Part shown: positions 50,295-60,706 of the stretch, piece by piece | Numbering within the stretch: position 1 is the stretch's first letter | How the letters are laid out: each line of letters begins with the position of its first letter | Source of the DNA: Psychromonas sp. SA13A | GTDB taxonomy: Bacteria; Pseudomonadota; Gammaproteobacteria; Enterobacterales; Psychromonadaceae | Direction of reading: 5' to 3' | Length of the DNA stretch: 64,000 nucleotides | NCBI RefSeq assembly: GCF_011378715.1 | Contig: NZ_WTKU01000005.1 | Location: 62,001 to 126,000 of the forward strand | The notes under the pieces: generated by a model | Databases searched by the model: none | Seen by the model: only the letters and a program-made list of their open reading frames with translations | What the model was told of the DNA's origin: nothing | Translations under genes and position numbers: made by a program

Positions 50295-52607
50295 TTAAAC
50301 AACGTTATTTTGTTCGATCAGAAGCTTTTCAAAATCCTCCAGAGATAGAGGTTTAGCTAATAAATAACCTTGTCCCAGCAGACAACCCGCGTCTATCAAA
50401 AGTTGCTTTTGTTGTTCTGTTTCAATGCCTTCTGCTATTACTTCAATATTCAGTTTTTTTGCCATCACTATAATAGCTTCGCATAATGCAACATCTTTAT
50501 TATCAGCTGACATATTTTGCACAAAGCTTTTATCAATTTTCAAATAATCAATGGCATAGTTTTTAAGGTAAGAAAAAGAACAATAACCCGTACCAAAATC
50601 GTCAATGGACACAGCAATACCGTGCTCACGTATCGTATCGAGTACGTCAACTACTTCAGCTTGATTTTCCATCACTAAGTTTTCAGTGATCTCTATAGCG
50701 ATCGCTTCACAAGGTATTTTTCGTGCAATTAGGGATTCTGCCCAAGATTTAATTTGTTGACCGTCATTTTTAAACTGTACTGGAGAAGTATTAATGCTTA
50801 TTGTTAAATCCTTACAGTATTCATTTCGCCAAATCTTGGCTTGCTCTGATACTTCCTCAAATATCCATTCACTAATTTCTATAATAATCCCGATTTCCTC
50901 GGCAATAGGAATAAAATCTAAGGGAGAGATCAGACCTTTCTCTGGATGCTGCCAACGAATAAGGGCTTCTGCTTTAATGATTTGATTATTTTCCAAGTTA
51001 ACAATGGGCTGATACACCATATAGAACTGGTTTTGCATCACAGCAATGCGTAGATCCTGAATTATTTCCATTCGTTTCATAAAGTCTGTACGCATATTAT
51101 CAGTAAAATAATGAACACTATTGCGACCGTGAGTTTTAGCTCGATACATTGCTTGGTCTGCATTTCTCAATAAGGCATCAATAGACAAGGCGTCATTAGG
51201 ATAAAATGCGAGGCCAATACTCGCGGTACAAAAAACATTTTTTTCCTGAATAAGGTAAGGTTTAGCCAATGTATTTGATAGTTTTTGCGCAATTTTATCT
51301 ATATCTTCTGCCGTTGTTGTCCCCACAAAAACAATAATAAATTCATCGCCACCTAAACGCGCCGCAATATCATTTTTTCTAATACAAGCCTTAATACGCT
51401 TTGAACACTCAACCAAAACAGCATCACCAACACCATGTCCTAAGGAATCATTAATATCTTTAAACTTATCAAGATCTAGCATTGCAATAGCGAGTTGCTT
51501 TTTATCACGTTCGGCGTTATTGAGCGCATTAGTTAAATGTTCATGTAATAAATTCCGATTAGATAAATGAGTCAAGCTATCAAAATTAGCTTGCTGCCAA
51601 ATTATTTTATCTGCATTTTCCCGTTCTATCGCAATCCGAGCAAGGTTCACAAATTGTTCGATAAGTAAAAAATCATTGCTCTTGGGTGTCGATATTTTAC
51701 GATGATAAAGAGAAAAAGTACCGAGTATATTTCCTTGATTACCAATAATCGGCTCAGACCAACATGACGCTAAATTTGCTTTTTTAGCTAACGCTTTCCA
51801 AGCAAACCAATAAGGGTGTGTAGCAACATCAGAAACAATCACTCTTTTACCTGTAAAGGCAGCTGTTCCACTGGAACCGACTCCATCACCAATCACTAAA
51901 CCATCAATGAAACCTGTATAGAAGTCAGGCAAACTAGGGGCGGCACCAACGGTTAAATGTTTGCCTGTTTTATCAAGCAATAAAATACTGCAGATCGTGT
52001 CTGGTAATTCATTTTCAATAGAATGTATCACTGCAGGCAATACTTTAGATAACTTACTTGAACCAGCAATCAGCTCAAGAATATTATTGCGAAGTTGGCT
52101 TATTTTGTCTTTTTCTAATAACTGCTTATTTTTATTTTGCATAAACATTGAAAAAATCATAGAAAATAAATTGGTAACAAAAAATGCACCGACAATACGA
52201 GACAATGTAAAACTATCAAATTGATCATAGGTAAACAAACAAGCGACAGTAATCAAAAGTAGATTAAATAAACTGGCAACAAATATGGGTAATAGATAAA
52301 AACTGGCGATAATGATTGGGAAAAGCCAATAAATTAGCCCCGCCCCTTTTACATAAATACCAATTAAAATAGTAACTTGTGCAAGAACCGCGAATATAGC
52401 ACTAAAAAGCTTAATGTTACTGGTAAACCACACCCCGAGAAATACAGAAAAAATACCGCCAACGGCTGCAATATCAACAGCAATATGCGCTATATCGTGC
52501 GCTAAAAGACTTGTGATAAGAAAAGGGAATAGGACTAATGTTGCAGCAGCAGTAATGGCTAATAGAATTTTATCTTCTAAAGTACGCTGCTTTAATTTAA
52601 TAGGCAT
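50295..52607 (-). CDS. Membrane GAF-GGDEF-EAL c-di-GMP enzyme
   Basis: 770 residues: membrane domain of about five spans (15-160), a GAF-like domain (about 175-325), a GGDEF domain (about 335-500, motif RLGGDEF with RxxD I-site as RKND five residues before) and an EAL domain (about 515-765: EALIRW, ITENLVM, DDFGTGY, AEGIET). Both catalytic motifs are complete, so it may make and degrade c-di-GMP. Single gene near the other diguanylate cyclase. Confidence 0.92.
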   Translation of the reverse strand: MPIKLKQRTLEDKILLAITAAATLVLFPFLITSLLAHDIAHIAVDIAAVGGIFSVFLGVWFTSNIKLFSAIFAVLAQVTILIGIYVKGAGLIYWLFPIIIASFYLLPIFVASLFNLLLITVACLFTYDQFDSFTLSRIVGAFFVTNLFSMIFSMFMQNKNKQLLEKDKISQLRNNILELIAGSSKLSKVLPAVIHSIENELPDTICSILLLDKTGKHLTVGAAPSLPDFYTGFIDGLVIGDGVGSSGTAAFTGKRVIVSDVATHPYWFAWKALAKKANLASCWSEPIIGNQGNILGTFSLYHRKISTPKSNDFLLIEQFVNLARIAIERENADKIIWQQANFDSLTHLSNRNLLHEHLTNALNNAERDKKQLAIAMLDLDKFKDINDSLGHGVGDAVLVECSKRIKACIRKNDIAARLGGDEFIIVFVGTTTAEDIDKIAQKLSNTLAKPYLIQEKNVFCTASIGLAFYPNDALSIDALLRNADQAMYRAKTHGRNSVHYFTDNMRTDFMKRMEIIQDLRIAVMQNQFYMVYQPIVNLENNQIIKAEALIRWQHPEKGLISPLDFIPIAEEIGIIIEISEWIFEEVSEQAKIWRNEYCKDLTISINTSPVQFKNDGQQIKSWAESLIARKIPCEAIAIEITENLVMENQAEVVDVLDTIREHGIAVSIDDFGTGYCSFSYLKNYAIDYLKIDKSFVQNMSADNKDVALCEAIIVMAKKLNIEVIAEGIETEQQKQLLIDAGCLLGQGYLLAKPLSLEDFEKLLIEQNNVV

Positions 52608-53439
52608 ACAGGTCTAGCTTCCTTTTAATGGAGTCTATTATAAAAATATTGCCGAGATCCAAGCCAATAGAGTTGAAAAGATAATATACATAATAATATA
52701 CGAAACAAAGCAAATTAAGCACCTCTTTTGAGGTGTTTAATTTTGAGTTATTGAAGTTAATTATTAGGTAACAATTATTAGGTAATATAGATATCAATAT
52801 TGTAAGAGCTCTCATACTAATGAGAAAATTTACTCATCGTGATTGATATTATATTTAAAGAACTTTCAATTGCTTGCTTCACCTATTATCAAAAATATTA
52901 ACGATACGCTGATGTTGCCACAGCCCCCGATTTAATAAGCTAAGAAAACCTATCTGACTGAATATTAAATAAATAATATATAAAAACCCATCAACAACCA
53001 ACTAAAAGATAAAATAATTTAATAGACTTTTACCATACTAAGTCTCAACCTAATTTTAACGGTTACAACAATATCAATTAAATTGAATGGGGAAGTTAAA
53101 TTTTGTTCAACAATTACTTAACGCAATGAGTAAATAGTTGATTAGGTAAATAGTTGAATAGGTAAGTAGATGTAAATGGTGATTAAGAGTAGCCACTATT
53201 TTAAAGGAAGGTTTTTGGTTATTTTATATAGATATTCGCTATTCAAATAGTAAAAATCAGTAATAGGTGATGGTTGGTAACGATGATTTAGCATTCACCG
53301 CACAAGTAAGCACAGCAAACGCTAAAGAATATAGACATGAATAAGTTCAGTAAGTAGATAGTGGTGATAGGAATGTTGGTAGTGATAGTGCCATAACTCA
53401 CTACTTTGACTCATCTAAAAACTTAAATTTTTTAATTCA
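52608..53439. other. Gene-free 830-bp region with short tandem repeats
   Basis: AT-rich. Hairpin CACCTC/GAGGTG (52720-52735). 14-bp duplication AATTATTAGGTAAC/T (52759-52786). 16-bp duplication GTAAATAGTTGAT/ATAG (53130-53161). An open frame at 52597-52815 (-) has no homology or ribosome site and is not called. No RNA gene seen. Confidence 0.6.
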
Positions 53440-53544
53440 TTACTTAAGGATAAAACGCAGTAAATAGGCGAATACGCTCAAGGCAAGTACACTGCCGAAC
53501 CAAATTATAACCATCCATCCCCATTGCTTTAGTGATTGCTTCAT
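53440..53544 (-). CDS. DUF2474 small subunit of a cyanide-insensitive bd oxidase
   Basis: 34 residues, MKQSLKQWGWM then a span (VIIWFGSVLALSVFAYLLRF). This W-x3-W..G..L...AYLLR pattern is the DUF2474 family that accompanies CIO-type cydAB. Its ATG shares one base with the cydB stop (TAATG). Probably CydX-like in stabilising the oxidase. Confidence 0.87.
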   Translation of the reverse strand: MKQSLKQWGWMVIIWFGSVLALSVFAYLLRFILK

Positions 53545-54542
53545 TAATGGTACCCCTCGTCGTGTTTTAATTTACCTCTGAATACCCAATAAGCATAACC
53601 GCTGTACGCAATCACCATGGGTAATAAAAATACCGTTCCAGTGAGCAAAAACTTTAAGCTACCATCTGGTGCAGCAGCGTCAGCATAAGTAACAGCAAAA
53701 GGCACAATATAGGGGAAGGTACTAACAGAAAACCCTAATGCAGAAACAATAAATAAACCAATGCCAAACAAGTATGCCCGCACTGCTTGATGATTGTTTA
53801 AGGATTTAAATAATTGCCAAATACATACCACCGCTAATATCGGCACCATAAAATAAAGCATCGAATTGGGTAAGTTAAACCATCGCTCGGAAACAATTTC
53901 ATGAGTTAATGGCAACCAAGCACTAACAACAACAATGCAAAGTACCAAAGCTACTCCCCAATGCTTAGCCACATCATAATATCTATCAGCTAACTCCTGA
54001 GGTAACTTGATCACTAACCAACACGCACCTAGTAATGCGTAGGCACAAATAGTTGCAAAACCACAGAATAGAGTAAACGGTGTGAACCAATCAAACCAAC
54101 CTCCCGCATAACTTCTACCATCGACTTCGATACCTTGTAACATGGCACCTAGCATGATCCCTTGAGTTGCAGCAGCTGCAATCGATCCTGCAAAGAATGC
54201 GATAGACCAAACAAACTTTCCACGTTTAGTTCTAAATCGATATTCAAATGAAACACCACGTAATACCAACCCCAGCAACATAATAATTAACGGTGCATAA
54301 AGCGCAGGCATCACAATCGAATAAGCAAGTGGAAATACAGCAAATAACCCTCCTCCCCCCAGCACTAGCCAAGTTTCATTACCATCCCAAACAGGTGCAA
54401 TGCTATTCATCATTAAATCTCGTTCTGCTTCATTGGAAGCTTTGGGAAAAAGAATGCCTATCCCCAAATCAAATCCATCTAGCACAACATAAATTAATAC
54501 GGCAAAACCAATCAACCCGTACCAAATTAAAGCGTAATCCAT
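53544..54542 (-). CDS. cydB: Cytochrome bd oxidase subunit II (CIO type)
   Basis: 332 residues, about eight spans. DYALIWYGLIGFAVLIYVVLDGFDLGIG, PVWDGNETWLVLGGGGLFAVFP and FRTKRGKFVW are CydB signatures. The length (335 in Pseudomonas CioB against 379 in E. coli CydB) favours the CIO branch. 9 bp after cydA. Short gene spacing implies one transcript. Confidence 0.95.
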   Translation of the reverse strand: MDYALIWYGLIGFAVLIYVVLDGFDLGIGILFPKASNEAERDLMMNSIAPVWDGNETWLVLGGGGLFAVFPLAYSIVMPALYAPLIIMLLGLVLRGVSFEYRFRTKRGKFVWSIAFFAGSIAAAATQGIMLGAMLQGIEVDGRSYAGGWFDWFTPFTLFCGFATICAYALLGACWLVIKLPQELADRYYDVAKHWGVALVLCIVVVSAWLPLTHEIVSERWFNLPNSMLYFMVPILAVVCIWQLFKSLNNHQAVRAYLFGIGLFIVSALGFSVSTFPYIVPFAVTYADAAAPDGSLKFLLTGTVFLLPMVIAYSGYAYWVFRGKLKHDEGYH

Positions 54543-54551
54543 ATATTTCCC

Positions 54552-55940
54552 CTAAGGTAATCTGTTCGGATGTGAAGCAGGTGGCACTTCAGCACCATCA
54601 GGAAGTCGAGCCTCTAATGCTTGTTCATAACGCGTAGGCGACTTTTGCATTAAACGAATGATATAAAAGAACCCTGCACCAAAAACGCACAAATAAACAA
54701 CAACAAATGCGGTTAAAGACCAACTTATTGCAACTGCGTCTATTGGTGACGCTGAGTCAGCAGTTCTTAATAATCCATAAACGGTAAATGGTTGCCTGCC
54801 CACTTCAGTGGTTATCCAACCTGAGATTAAAGCAACAAAACCAGCGGGGCCGAATAAAACACAGACTTTATGAAATAATGGTGTTTGATAAAGCTTACCT
54901 TTTTTACGAAGCCATAAACTGACAAGACCAATCGTCAACATACCAAAACCGATACCCACCATTACCCTAAAGCTCCAAAAAACAATCGAAACGGGTGGAT
55001 GATCAGCTTCAGGAAAAGCATCAAGGCCTTGCACTCTGCCGTTAAGTTCATGCGTTAAAATAAGGCTACCTAACTTAGGAATAGCTACCTGGTATTTCAT
55101 CTCTTTTGCTTGATCATCAGGAATGCCGAAAAGGATCAGAGGAGCGCCATCGTGAGAATCATAATGTCCTTCCATCGCGGCTATTTTTGCAGGTTGATGT
55201 TGCATTGTATTTAATCCATGAAAATCACCAACAATAATTTGCAATGGCGCTACAACCACAATCATCCACAACGCCATTGAAAACATAGTTTTGGCTAGAG
55301 GATTGTGATTTGCTTTAATTAGGTGGTATCCCGCTACTGCTGCAACCACAAAGGCAGTCGTCAGATAAGACGCCAATAACATATGCACCAGGCGGTATGG
55401 AAATGAGGGATTAAAAATAATCGCTAACCAATCTTCTGGAATAAATTGCCCTGCTTCATTGATCGAATATCCAGCAGGTGTTTGCATCCAACTGTTAACC
55501 GACAATATCCAAAAGGCCGAAAGAAAAGTACCAAAAGCAACAACACAAGTAGCTGAGAAATGTAGTTTCCTCCCCACTTTTTTCATACCAAACAACATCA
55601 CCCCTAGAAATCCTGCTTCTAGGAAAAATGCAGTTAAAATTTCATATCCCATTAGTGGCCCAAGGATGGGACCAGTTTTATCGGAGAATACACTCCAGTT
55701 AGTCCCAAACTGATAACTGAGTACGATCCCACTAACCACACCCATACCAAAAGTAACAGAGAATATTTTTAACCAATACTTATAGATTTGAATGTATTTG
55801 TCATCGTTGGTCTTCAGCCATAGACCTTCTAATACAGCTAAATAGGACGCAAGCCCGATAGTAAATGATGGGAATATAATGTGGAAAGACACAGTAAATG
55901 CAAATTGAAACCGTGCCAGATCTAATGCCAAAGTATCCAT
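54552..55940 (-). CDS. cydA: Cytochrome bd oxidase subunit I (CIO type)
   Basis: 462 residues from ATG 55940 (AGGAG 6 bases upstream; the frame is open back to 55985). Haem ligands: His20 (FTVSFHIIFPSF), the His in PYRLVHMLLAS and the Met in the central region; the end GWITTEVGRQPFTVYGLLRT matches GRQP of this family. Compared with E. coli CydA (522) the Q-loop is short, as in CioA. Oxidises quinol with O2 at low proton cost and resists cyanide in this branch; inferred from sequence only. Confidence 0.93.
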   Translation of the reverse strand: MDTLALDLARFQFAFTVSFHIIFPSFTIGLASYLAVLEGLWLKTNDDKYIQIYKYWLKIFSVTFGMGVVSGIVLSYQFGTNWSVFSDKTGPILGPLMGYEILTAFFLEAGFLGVMLFGMKKVGRKLHFSATCVVAFGTFLSAFWILSVNSWMQTPAGYSINEAGQFIPEDWLAIIFNPSFPYRLVHMLLASYLTTAFVVAAVAGYHLIKANHNPLAKTMFSMALWMIVVVAPLQIIVGDFHGLNTMQHQPAKIAAMEGHYDSHDGAPLILFGIPDDQAKEMKYQVAIPKLGSLILTHELNGRVQGLDAFPEADHPPVSIVFWSFRVMVGIGFGMLTIGLVSLWLRKKGKLYQTPLFHKVCVLFGPAGFVALISGWITTEVGRQPFTVYGLLRTADSASPIDAVAISWSLTAFVVVYLCVFGAGFFYIIRLMQKSPTRYEQALEARLPDGAEVPPASHPNRLP

Positions 55941-56544
<604 letters not shown>

Positions 56545-58188
56545 CTAATTTTTATAACACTCGCAGCGATTCCTACCATGTTCCTTACTTTGGTATAGGG
56601 CAAGATCTGCTTGTTTAATTAACTCCACAGATTTAATGTTTAGTTGAGGGGTCATTGATGCGATACCTAAACTAATGGTGACATGCTTGTATGACGTTTC
56701 ACTATGGGAAATGTTTAAATTACTAACAGCAAGCCTTACCTTTTCTGCTATTAAAGCGCCTTCTTTAATATCACTTTCTAGCAATATAACAAACTCCTCA
56801 CCACCATAACGAGCCAAAAAATCAGTAGGTCTATTAATCGTTTCTTGGATAGTTTGGGCCACTTTTTTTAAACAATCATCACCCGCTATATGTCCGTAAG
56901 TATCATTAAATTTTTTAAACTCATCTATATCAATGAGTAATAAAGTTAACGGTTGTTGGCTACGCGTTTTTACCAGCCATAAATGATTAAGCGTTTTATC
57001 TAACCATCTCCTATTAAATATCTCAGTTAACCCATCGACTTGTGACAACGACTCTAATACCGCATTCGATTTTTCAAGTTTATCATTTCTCTCATTAACC
57101 ATATCGATAGCGGCATTAAAACCAATAATCAAATCACCTATTTCATCTTTTTTATAACCTTTAATATGTGTCAGGGATTTTTTCTGCAATACCATTTTCC
57201 TAACCGATTCAGCAGCCTTTTTTAATGGATTAAAAAAGAAGAATAAAAAAAACATAACCACCAAAAATACAGAAAAACTAACAATGATCCCATTAATAAT
57301 GGCAGCCCGTAAACTTTCATTTATTATCTGATAAACCTTGGCCACAGGAGTTCTTACCATAACAAACCAATCCGAGGAGTTAATATCAGCCGTAGCGGCT
57401 AACATTTCACCTTCAACTAAAGTCACTGTATGTCCATATCCGTTAAAGCCTCTCATTACCTCGTCAAGAAATGCATCCATCCCTTCTTTAGGAGTTGCTT
57501 TTAACACTAGGTTTGGATCGCTCGATGCTAAGAATATTTGATTCGTTCTTGAAATGACTAAGATATCGCTTCTTTCACTAAAGTCTTTATCAAATATATA
57601 CTCCATAAAACCGGGGCGGTTCAAGAAGATTGGTGCTTCTAATATGCCTAATACCTGTCCATTTTCATCTCTTAACGCTTTTGCGATCACAACCAGTACT
57701 TCACCCATAACTTCAGAACGAAAAGGTGAACTAATAATAACGCCTTGGCTATTATTCGCCTTTCTCAACCATTCGTAATCAGTCATTACTAAGTTTTTTC
57801 TACCTGGAATAACCGGATATTCAGCTATCACGCCCTGTCCATTTGGGCTTATAACTGCAAAGCCCTGTGGAAAAAAATCAGTAAAAACAATATTATTTTT
57901 AAATATTTCCGTTATAAAGGCTTCTGATTGTATTTTTTGAGGAGGAATTTTATCAGCTAAAGCAACCAAAAAATTCGTACGCATTGCTATTTTTTTTTGA
58001 ATGTCTTTTGCGATATATTTAGCTTGTGTATATTGCTCTTTATTGATTTGGTTTTTTATTTCAGCCTTAAGCATTAAAAAATTGTAAATTTGAAGCGGCG
58101 TAAAAGCAACGATGATAAACACCGCAACATAGAAAGATAATTTAGTGGAAATACGGGATGGTTTTATTTTATCTAAAAGAGTTGTCAT
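56545..58188 (-). CDS. Cache-GGDEF diguanylate cyclase
   Basis: 547 residues: span (about 18-38), periplasmic Cache-like sensor (about 40-285), second span (about 290-315), then a HAMP-like linker with MVLQKKSLTHIKGYKKDEIGDLI and a GGDEF domain (about 380-545). Active site ARYGGEEF; inhibitory site RPTD five residues earlier (RxxD). Makes c-di-GMP in response to an unknown external ligand. Start has only a weak ribosome site. Confidence 0.92.
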   Translation of the reverse strand: MTTLLDKIKPSRISTKLSFYVAVFIIVAFTPLQIYNFLMLKAEIKNQINKEQYTQAKYIAKDIQKKIAMRTNFLVALADKIPPQKIQSEAFITEIFKNNIVFTDFFPQGFAVISPNGQGVIAEYPVIPGRKNLVMTDYEWLRKANNSQGVIISSPFRSEVMGEVLVVIAKALRDENGQVLGILEAPIFLNRPGFMEYIFDKDFSERSDILVISRTNQIFLASSDPNLVLKATPKEGMDAFLDEVMRGFNGYGHTVTLVEGEMLAATADINSSDWFVMVRTPVAKVYQIINESLRAAIINGIIVSFSVFLVVMFFLFFFFNPLKKAAESVRKMVLQKKSLTHIKGYKKDEIGDLIIGFNAAIDMVNERNDKLEKSNAVLESLSQVDGLTEIFNRRWLDKTLNHLWLVKTRSQQPLTLLLIDIDEFKKFNDTYGHIAGDDCLKKVAQTIQETINRPTDFLARYGGEEFVILLESDIKEGALIAEKVRLAVSNLNISHSETSYKHVTISLGIASMTPQLNIKSVELIKQADLALYQSKEHGRNRCECYKN

Positions 58189-58512
58189 CTACTCATAATT
58201 TATTAGTTAATACACAAAGGCAAACATACCTCTTTTATTATATAAAAGTTAGTTGTTTTGTTGATAACATTGCGACTCATCATGAAATTATTTGTTTGAA
58301 ACAAAACTCTGTTATTAGCGGCTATTAATTTTTACAATGCGAGATATACGGGGGTAATAATACGATACTTGAGATTGTCGAGATTGCGTCATAATAAACT
58401 ACCTTTGAGCATGTAAAACTACACCTCGAAAAGATAAGTTGATTATGAATATGTTCAAAACTAATGGATTTCCTTAACTAGCCCCCCTCCTCTAATGCCC
58501 TTAGCTACTTCT
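58189..58512. other. Gene-free spacer
   Basis: 324 bp. No coding frame, repeat or RNA gene recognised; both flanking genes are on the minus strand. Confidence 0.5.
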
Positions 58513-59358
58513 TTAACTACTTTCACGTGTAAAAACTTCTAACCATTGATCGAATCTATTATCAAAACTAACGATGCCGTCGATTCTTATACTTTCAGAC
58601 CTACTTGGCAAAGCAAATGAAGACAGGTGCTCAAAGTACTCAGATACGACATAAAAACTACGACTAATACCTGTAGGTATACGATTGACTTCATCACTAT
58701 CAGAAAATACCCCCTTGTAGTGTTCTGAAACAACCGAACTCTCAGGAAAGGCTATATCAAGTTTAAATATTAGAAAAAGGTAACTGCTTAACCATCTTGC
58801 AACCTCTCGCTCGGAGAGGGAGTTATCATCCACACAAATTTTTGTTCCAATTTCTTTGTACTTAATAATTAACTCATTAAATTCATCTAACTGGAAGTCT
58901 AGCCAAGACCTATCGCAATCTAACTCCTTTGAGTCAAACATCACGCAAACTGGACTATTTCTAGGAAATAGATTTTTGTAGAGATATGGCCTGTTAGTAA
59001 TTATTATTCCATGTGCTTTCTCAAGCATATCAAGCAAGCTCATTAGTTCTTTTTTATGATCAATATAATTTTTAAATTTATTCTGTGTAATTGTCTCTCT
59101 TATCTGTTCCCTAGTTTGATTGCTTCTGAATATAGACGCTCTGAATGCAGCTAGTGCCATCCCGCCAGCCATTACACTTAATGGGAGAGAGAAGATGTCC
59201 AACGTTCGATCGTAACAACTTAGATCAAAGCAAAACACAAGATCATTATTTACCACCAATAATACCCACAATAAAAAGCCAAGAAACAGACCGCCCCAGA
59301 AACTAATTCTAAAAATCAGATCATTACTTAGTTTATTGTTCGTATTTTTTTGAGTCAT
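58513..59358 (-). CDS. Two-span membrane protein with large cytoplasmic domain, unknown function
   Basis: 281 residues. Two spans (about 18-36 and 54-68) then RASIFRSNQTREQIRETITQNKFKNYIDHKKEL, a coiled region followed by a soluble domain with Cys-containing DSKELDCDRSW. A similar TM-TM-(R-x-x-Q-x-x-T-x-x-N-x-F-x-N-Y-x-x-H) outline is seen in proteins of defence islands and other accessory loci; this is impression only. No neighbours that give a function: it stands alone between the diguanylate cyclase and the thi operon. Confidence 0.65.
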   Translation of the reverse strand: MTQKNTNNKLSNDLIFRISFWGGLFLGFLLWVLLVVNNDLVFCFDLSCYDRTLDIFSLPLSVMAGGMALAAFRASIFRSNQTREQIRETITQNKFKNYIDHKKELMSLLDMLEKAHGIIITNRPYLYKNLFPRNSPVCVMFDSKELDCDRSWLDFQLDEFNELIIKYKEIGTKICVDDNSLSEREVARWLSSYLFLIFKLDIAFPESSVVSEHYKGVFSDSDEVNRIPTGISRSFYVVSEYFEHLSSFALPSRSESIRIDGIVSFDNRFDQWLEVFTRESS

Positions 59359-59634
59359 TGCATAACAGCTTCTTGTATATAATCATTCCGCACTTCCTGT
59401 CGAAATACGAAATACCTATTTTTTGTTAAAATACCCCTAACAATACGCTAATCAAACACATAATCAATATGTTAAACCAAGTCATCAAAACTTAATCATG
59501 TGAATAGATATCATCATTCAGTCTTTCCGGGGGAATTACGGAATTTAAGTGAGGTGGTTTTATAGGCAGTCATTGTTGAGCATAGCTTATTGGGCATAAT
59601 GAATTAACAAACTCTCCTTTACCAATATGTTTGA
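59359..59634. other. Gene-free spacer upstream of the thi riboswitch
   Basis: About 275 bp, AT-rich. No coding frame seen. It contains the upstream part of the thi promoter region. Confidence 0.5.
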
Positions 59635-59662
59635 TTGCGCTTTTAACAGAACTTGTTATGAT
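59635..59662 (+). promoter_or_regulatory. thi operon promoter
   Basis: TTGCGC (59635-59640), 16-bp spacer, TATGAT (59657-59662), placing the start of transcription just before the TPP aptamer. Confidence 0.5.
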
Positions 59663-59675
59663 TTGCGGCGATTAT

Positions 59676-59780
59676 AGTCGGGGGGCCATTGGCTGAGAGC
59701 GATGTGATATCAATATTAATTGATAAAACGTCGATACCCGTTGAACCTGATACAGTTAACACTGACGCAGGGAACTATAT
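59676..59780 (+). promoter_or_regulatory. TPP riboswitch (THI element)
   Basis: Conserved core is easy to see: GGGGGCC then GGCTGAGAG (59691-59699), an extended P3 region, ACCCGTTGAACCTGATAC (59736-59753) and CGCAGGGAA (59766-59774). About 75 nt separate it from thiD; there GTTCCG (59826-59831) can pair with CGGAGC (59845-59850), masking the thiD ribosome site, so translation control is plausible. Represses the operon at high thiamin pyrophosphate. Confidence 0.95.
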
Positions 59781-59854
59781 AGAAACCATTCCTGTGGCAT
59801 TTCTTTGCTTTTTTGGTTGATATAAGTTCCGATCGCGTTGTGAACGGAGCCATT

Positions 59855-60697
59855 ATGTCTGACCTTACGCCTAACACTATTTGTAACCCTATTCGCACAC
59901 CAATAGTATTAACTATTGCTGGCTCTGACAGCAGTGGCGGTGCAGGTATTCAAGCCGATATTAAAGCGATTTCAGCCACCGGCAGTTATGCTTGCTCTGC
60001 GATCACTGCTATTACCGCACAAAATACGCTTGGTGTATCTGCTATCTTCCCGATCCCCCTTGAACATGTTGAAAAGCAATTAGATGCTGTTTTTAGTGAC
60101 CTCAATATTGTCGCGGTTAAAGTAGGCATGTTAGCCGACTGCGAGATCATCAAAGTGGTGGCTAAAAAACTAAAACAGTACAAACCGTCCTTTTTAGTAA
60201 TCGACCCTGTGATGGTCACCACCAACGGTGATTTATTATTAGAAAAAGTCGCCATTCAAACTCTAAAAACTGAACTACTGCCAATGGCTGATTTAATCAC
60301 CCCTAACTTGCCTGAAGGCGCGGCGTTAATTGACAGTCACATTCCCACAAGCGAACAAGAAATGCAGGCAATGATTGATGCTTTACGTCAGTTAGGTGCT
60401 AAAGCCGTATTATTAAAAGGCGGGCATTTAGAGCAAGATGAAAACAGTAATGATTTGTTAATTTTAGCGGACTCAGTACAGCAGCTCACTGCAAAACGTA
60501 TTAATACTAACAATAACCACGGCACAGGTTGTACTTTATCTTCAGCGATTGCTTCTTATCTGGCTCAAGGCCATGAATTATCAAAAGCAGTACAGCTTGG
60601 TAAAGATTACATTACGCAAGCATTACAACATGCTGACCAACTTAATATTGGTCAAGGCCGTGGCCCTGTTGATCATTTTTATGCATTGAATCGATAA
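59855..60697 (+). CDS. thiD: Hydroxymethylpyrimidine (phosphate) kinase ThiD
   Basis: 280 residues from ATG 59855 (CGGAG 7 bases upstream; the frame is open to 59813). Ribokinase-fold signatures TIAGSDSSGGAGIQADIKAISA and NHGTGCTLSSAIASYLAQG. Phosphorylates HMP to HMP-PP for thiamin synthesis. First gene after the riboswitch. Confidence 0.95.
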   Translation: MSDLTPNTICNPIRTPIVLTIAGSDSSGGAGIQADIKAISATGSYACSAITAITAQNTLGVSAIFPIPLEHVEKQLDAVFSDLNIVAVKVGMLADCEIIKVVAKKLKQYKPSFLVIDPVMVTTNGDLLLEKVAIQTLKTELLPMADLITPNLPEGAALIDSHIPTSEQEMQAMIDALRQLGAKAVLLKGGHLEQDENSNDLLILADSVQQLTAKRINTNNNHGTGCTLSSAIASYLAQGHELSKAVQLGKDYITQALQHADQLNIGQGRGPVDHFYALNR

Positions 60698-60706
60698 GTG
60701 ATCACC

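Noticed and set aside
52597-52815. 72-residue minus-strand frame upstream of the GGDEF-EAL gene
   Set aside because: Low-complexity, hydrophobic and Tyr/Asn-rich translation of AT-rich spacer, without ribosome site or known pattern.
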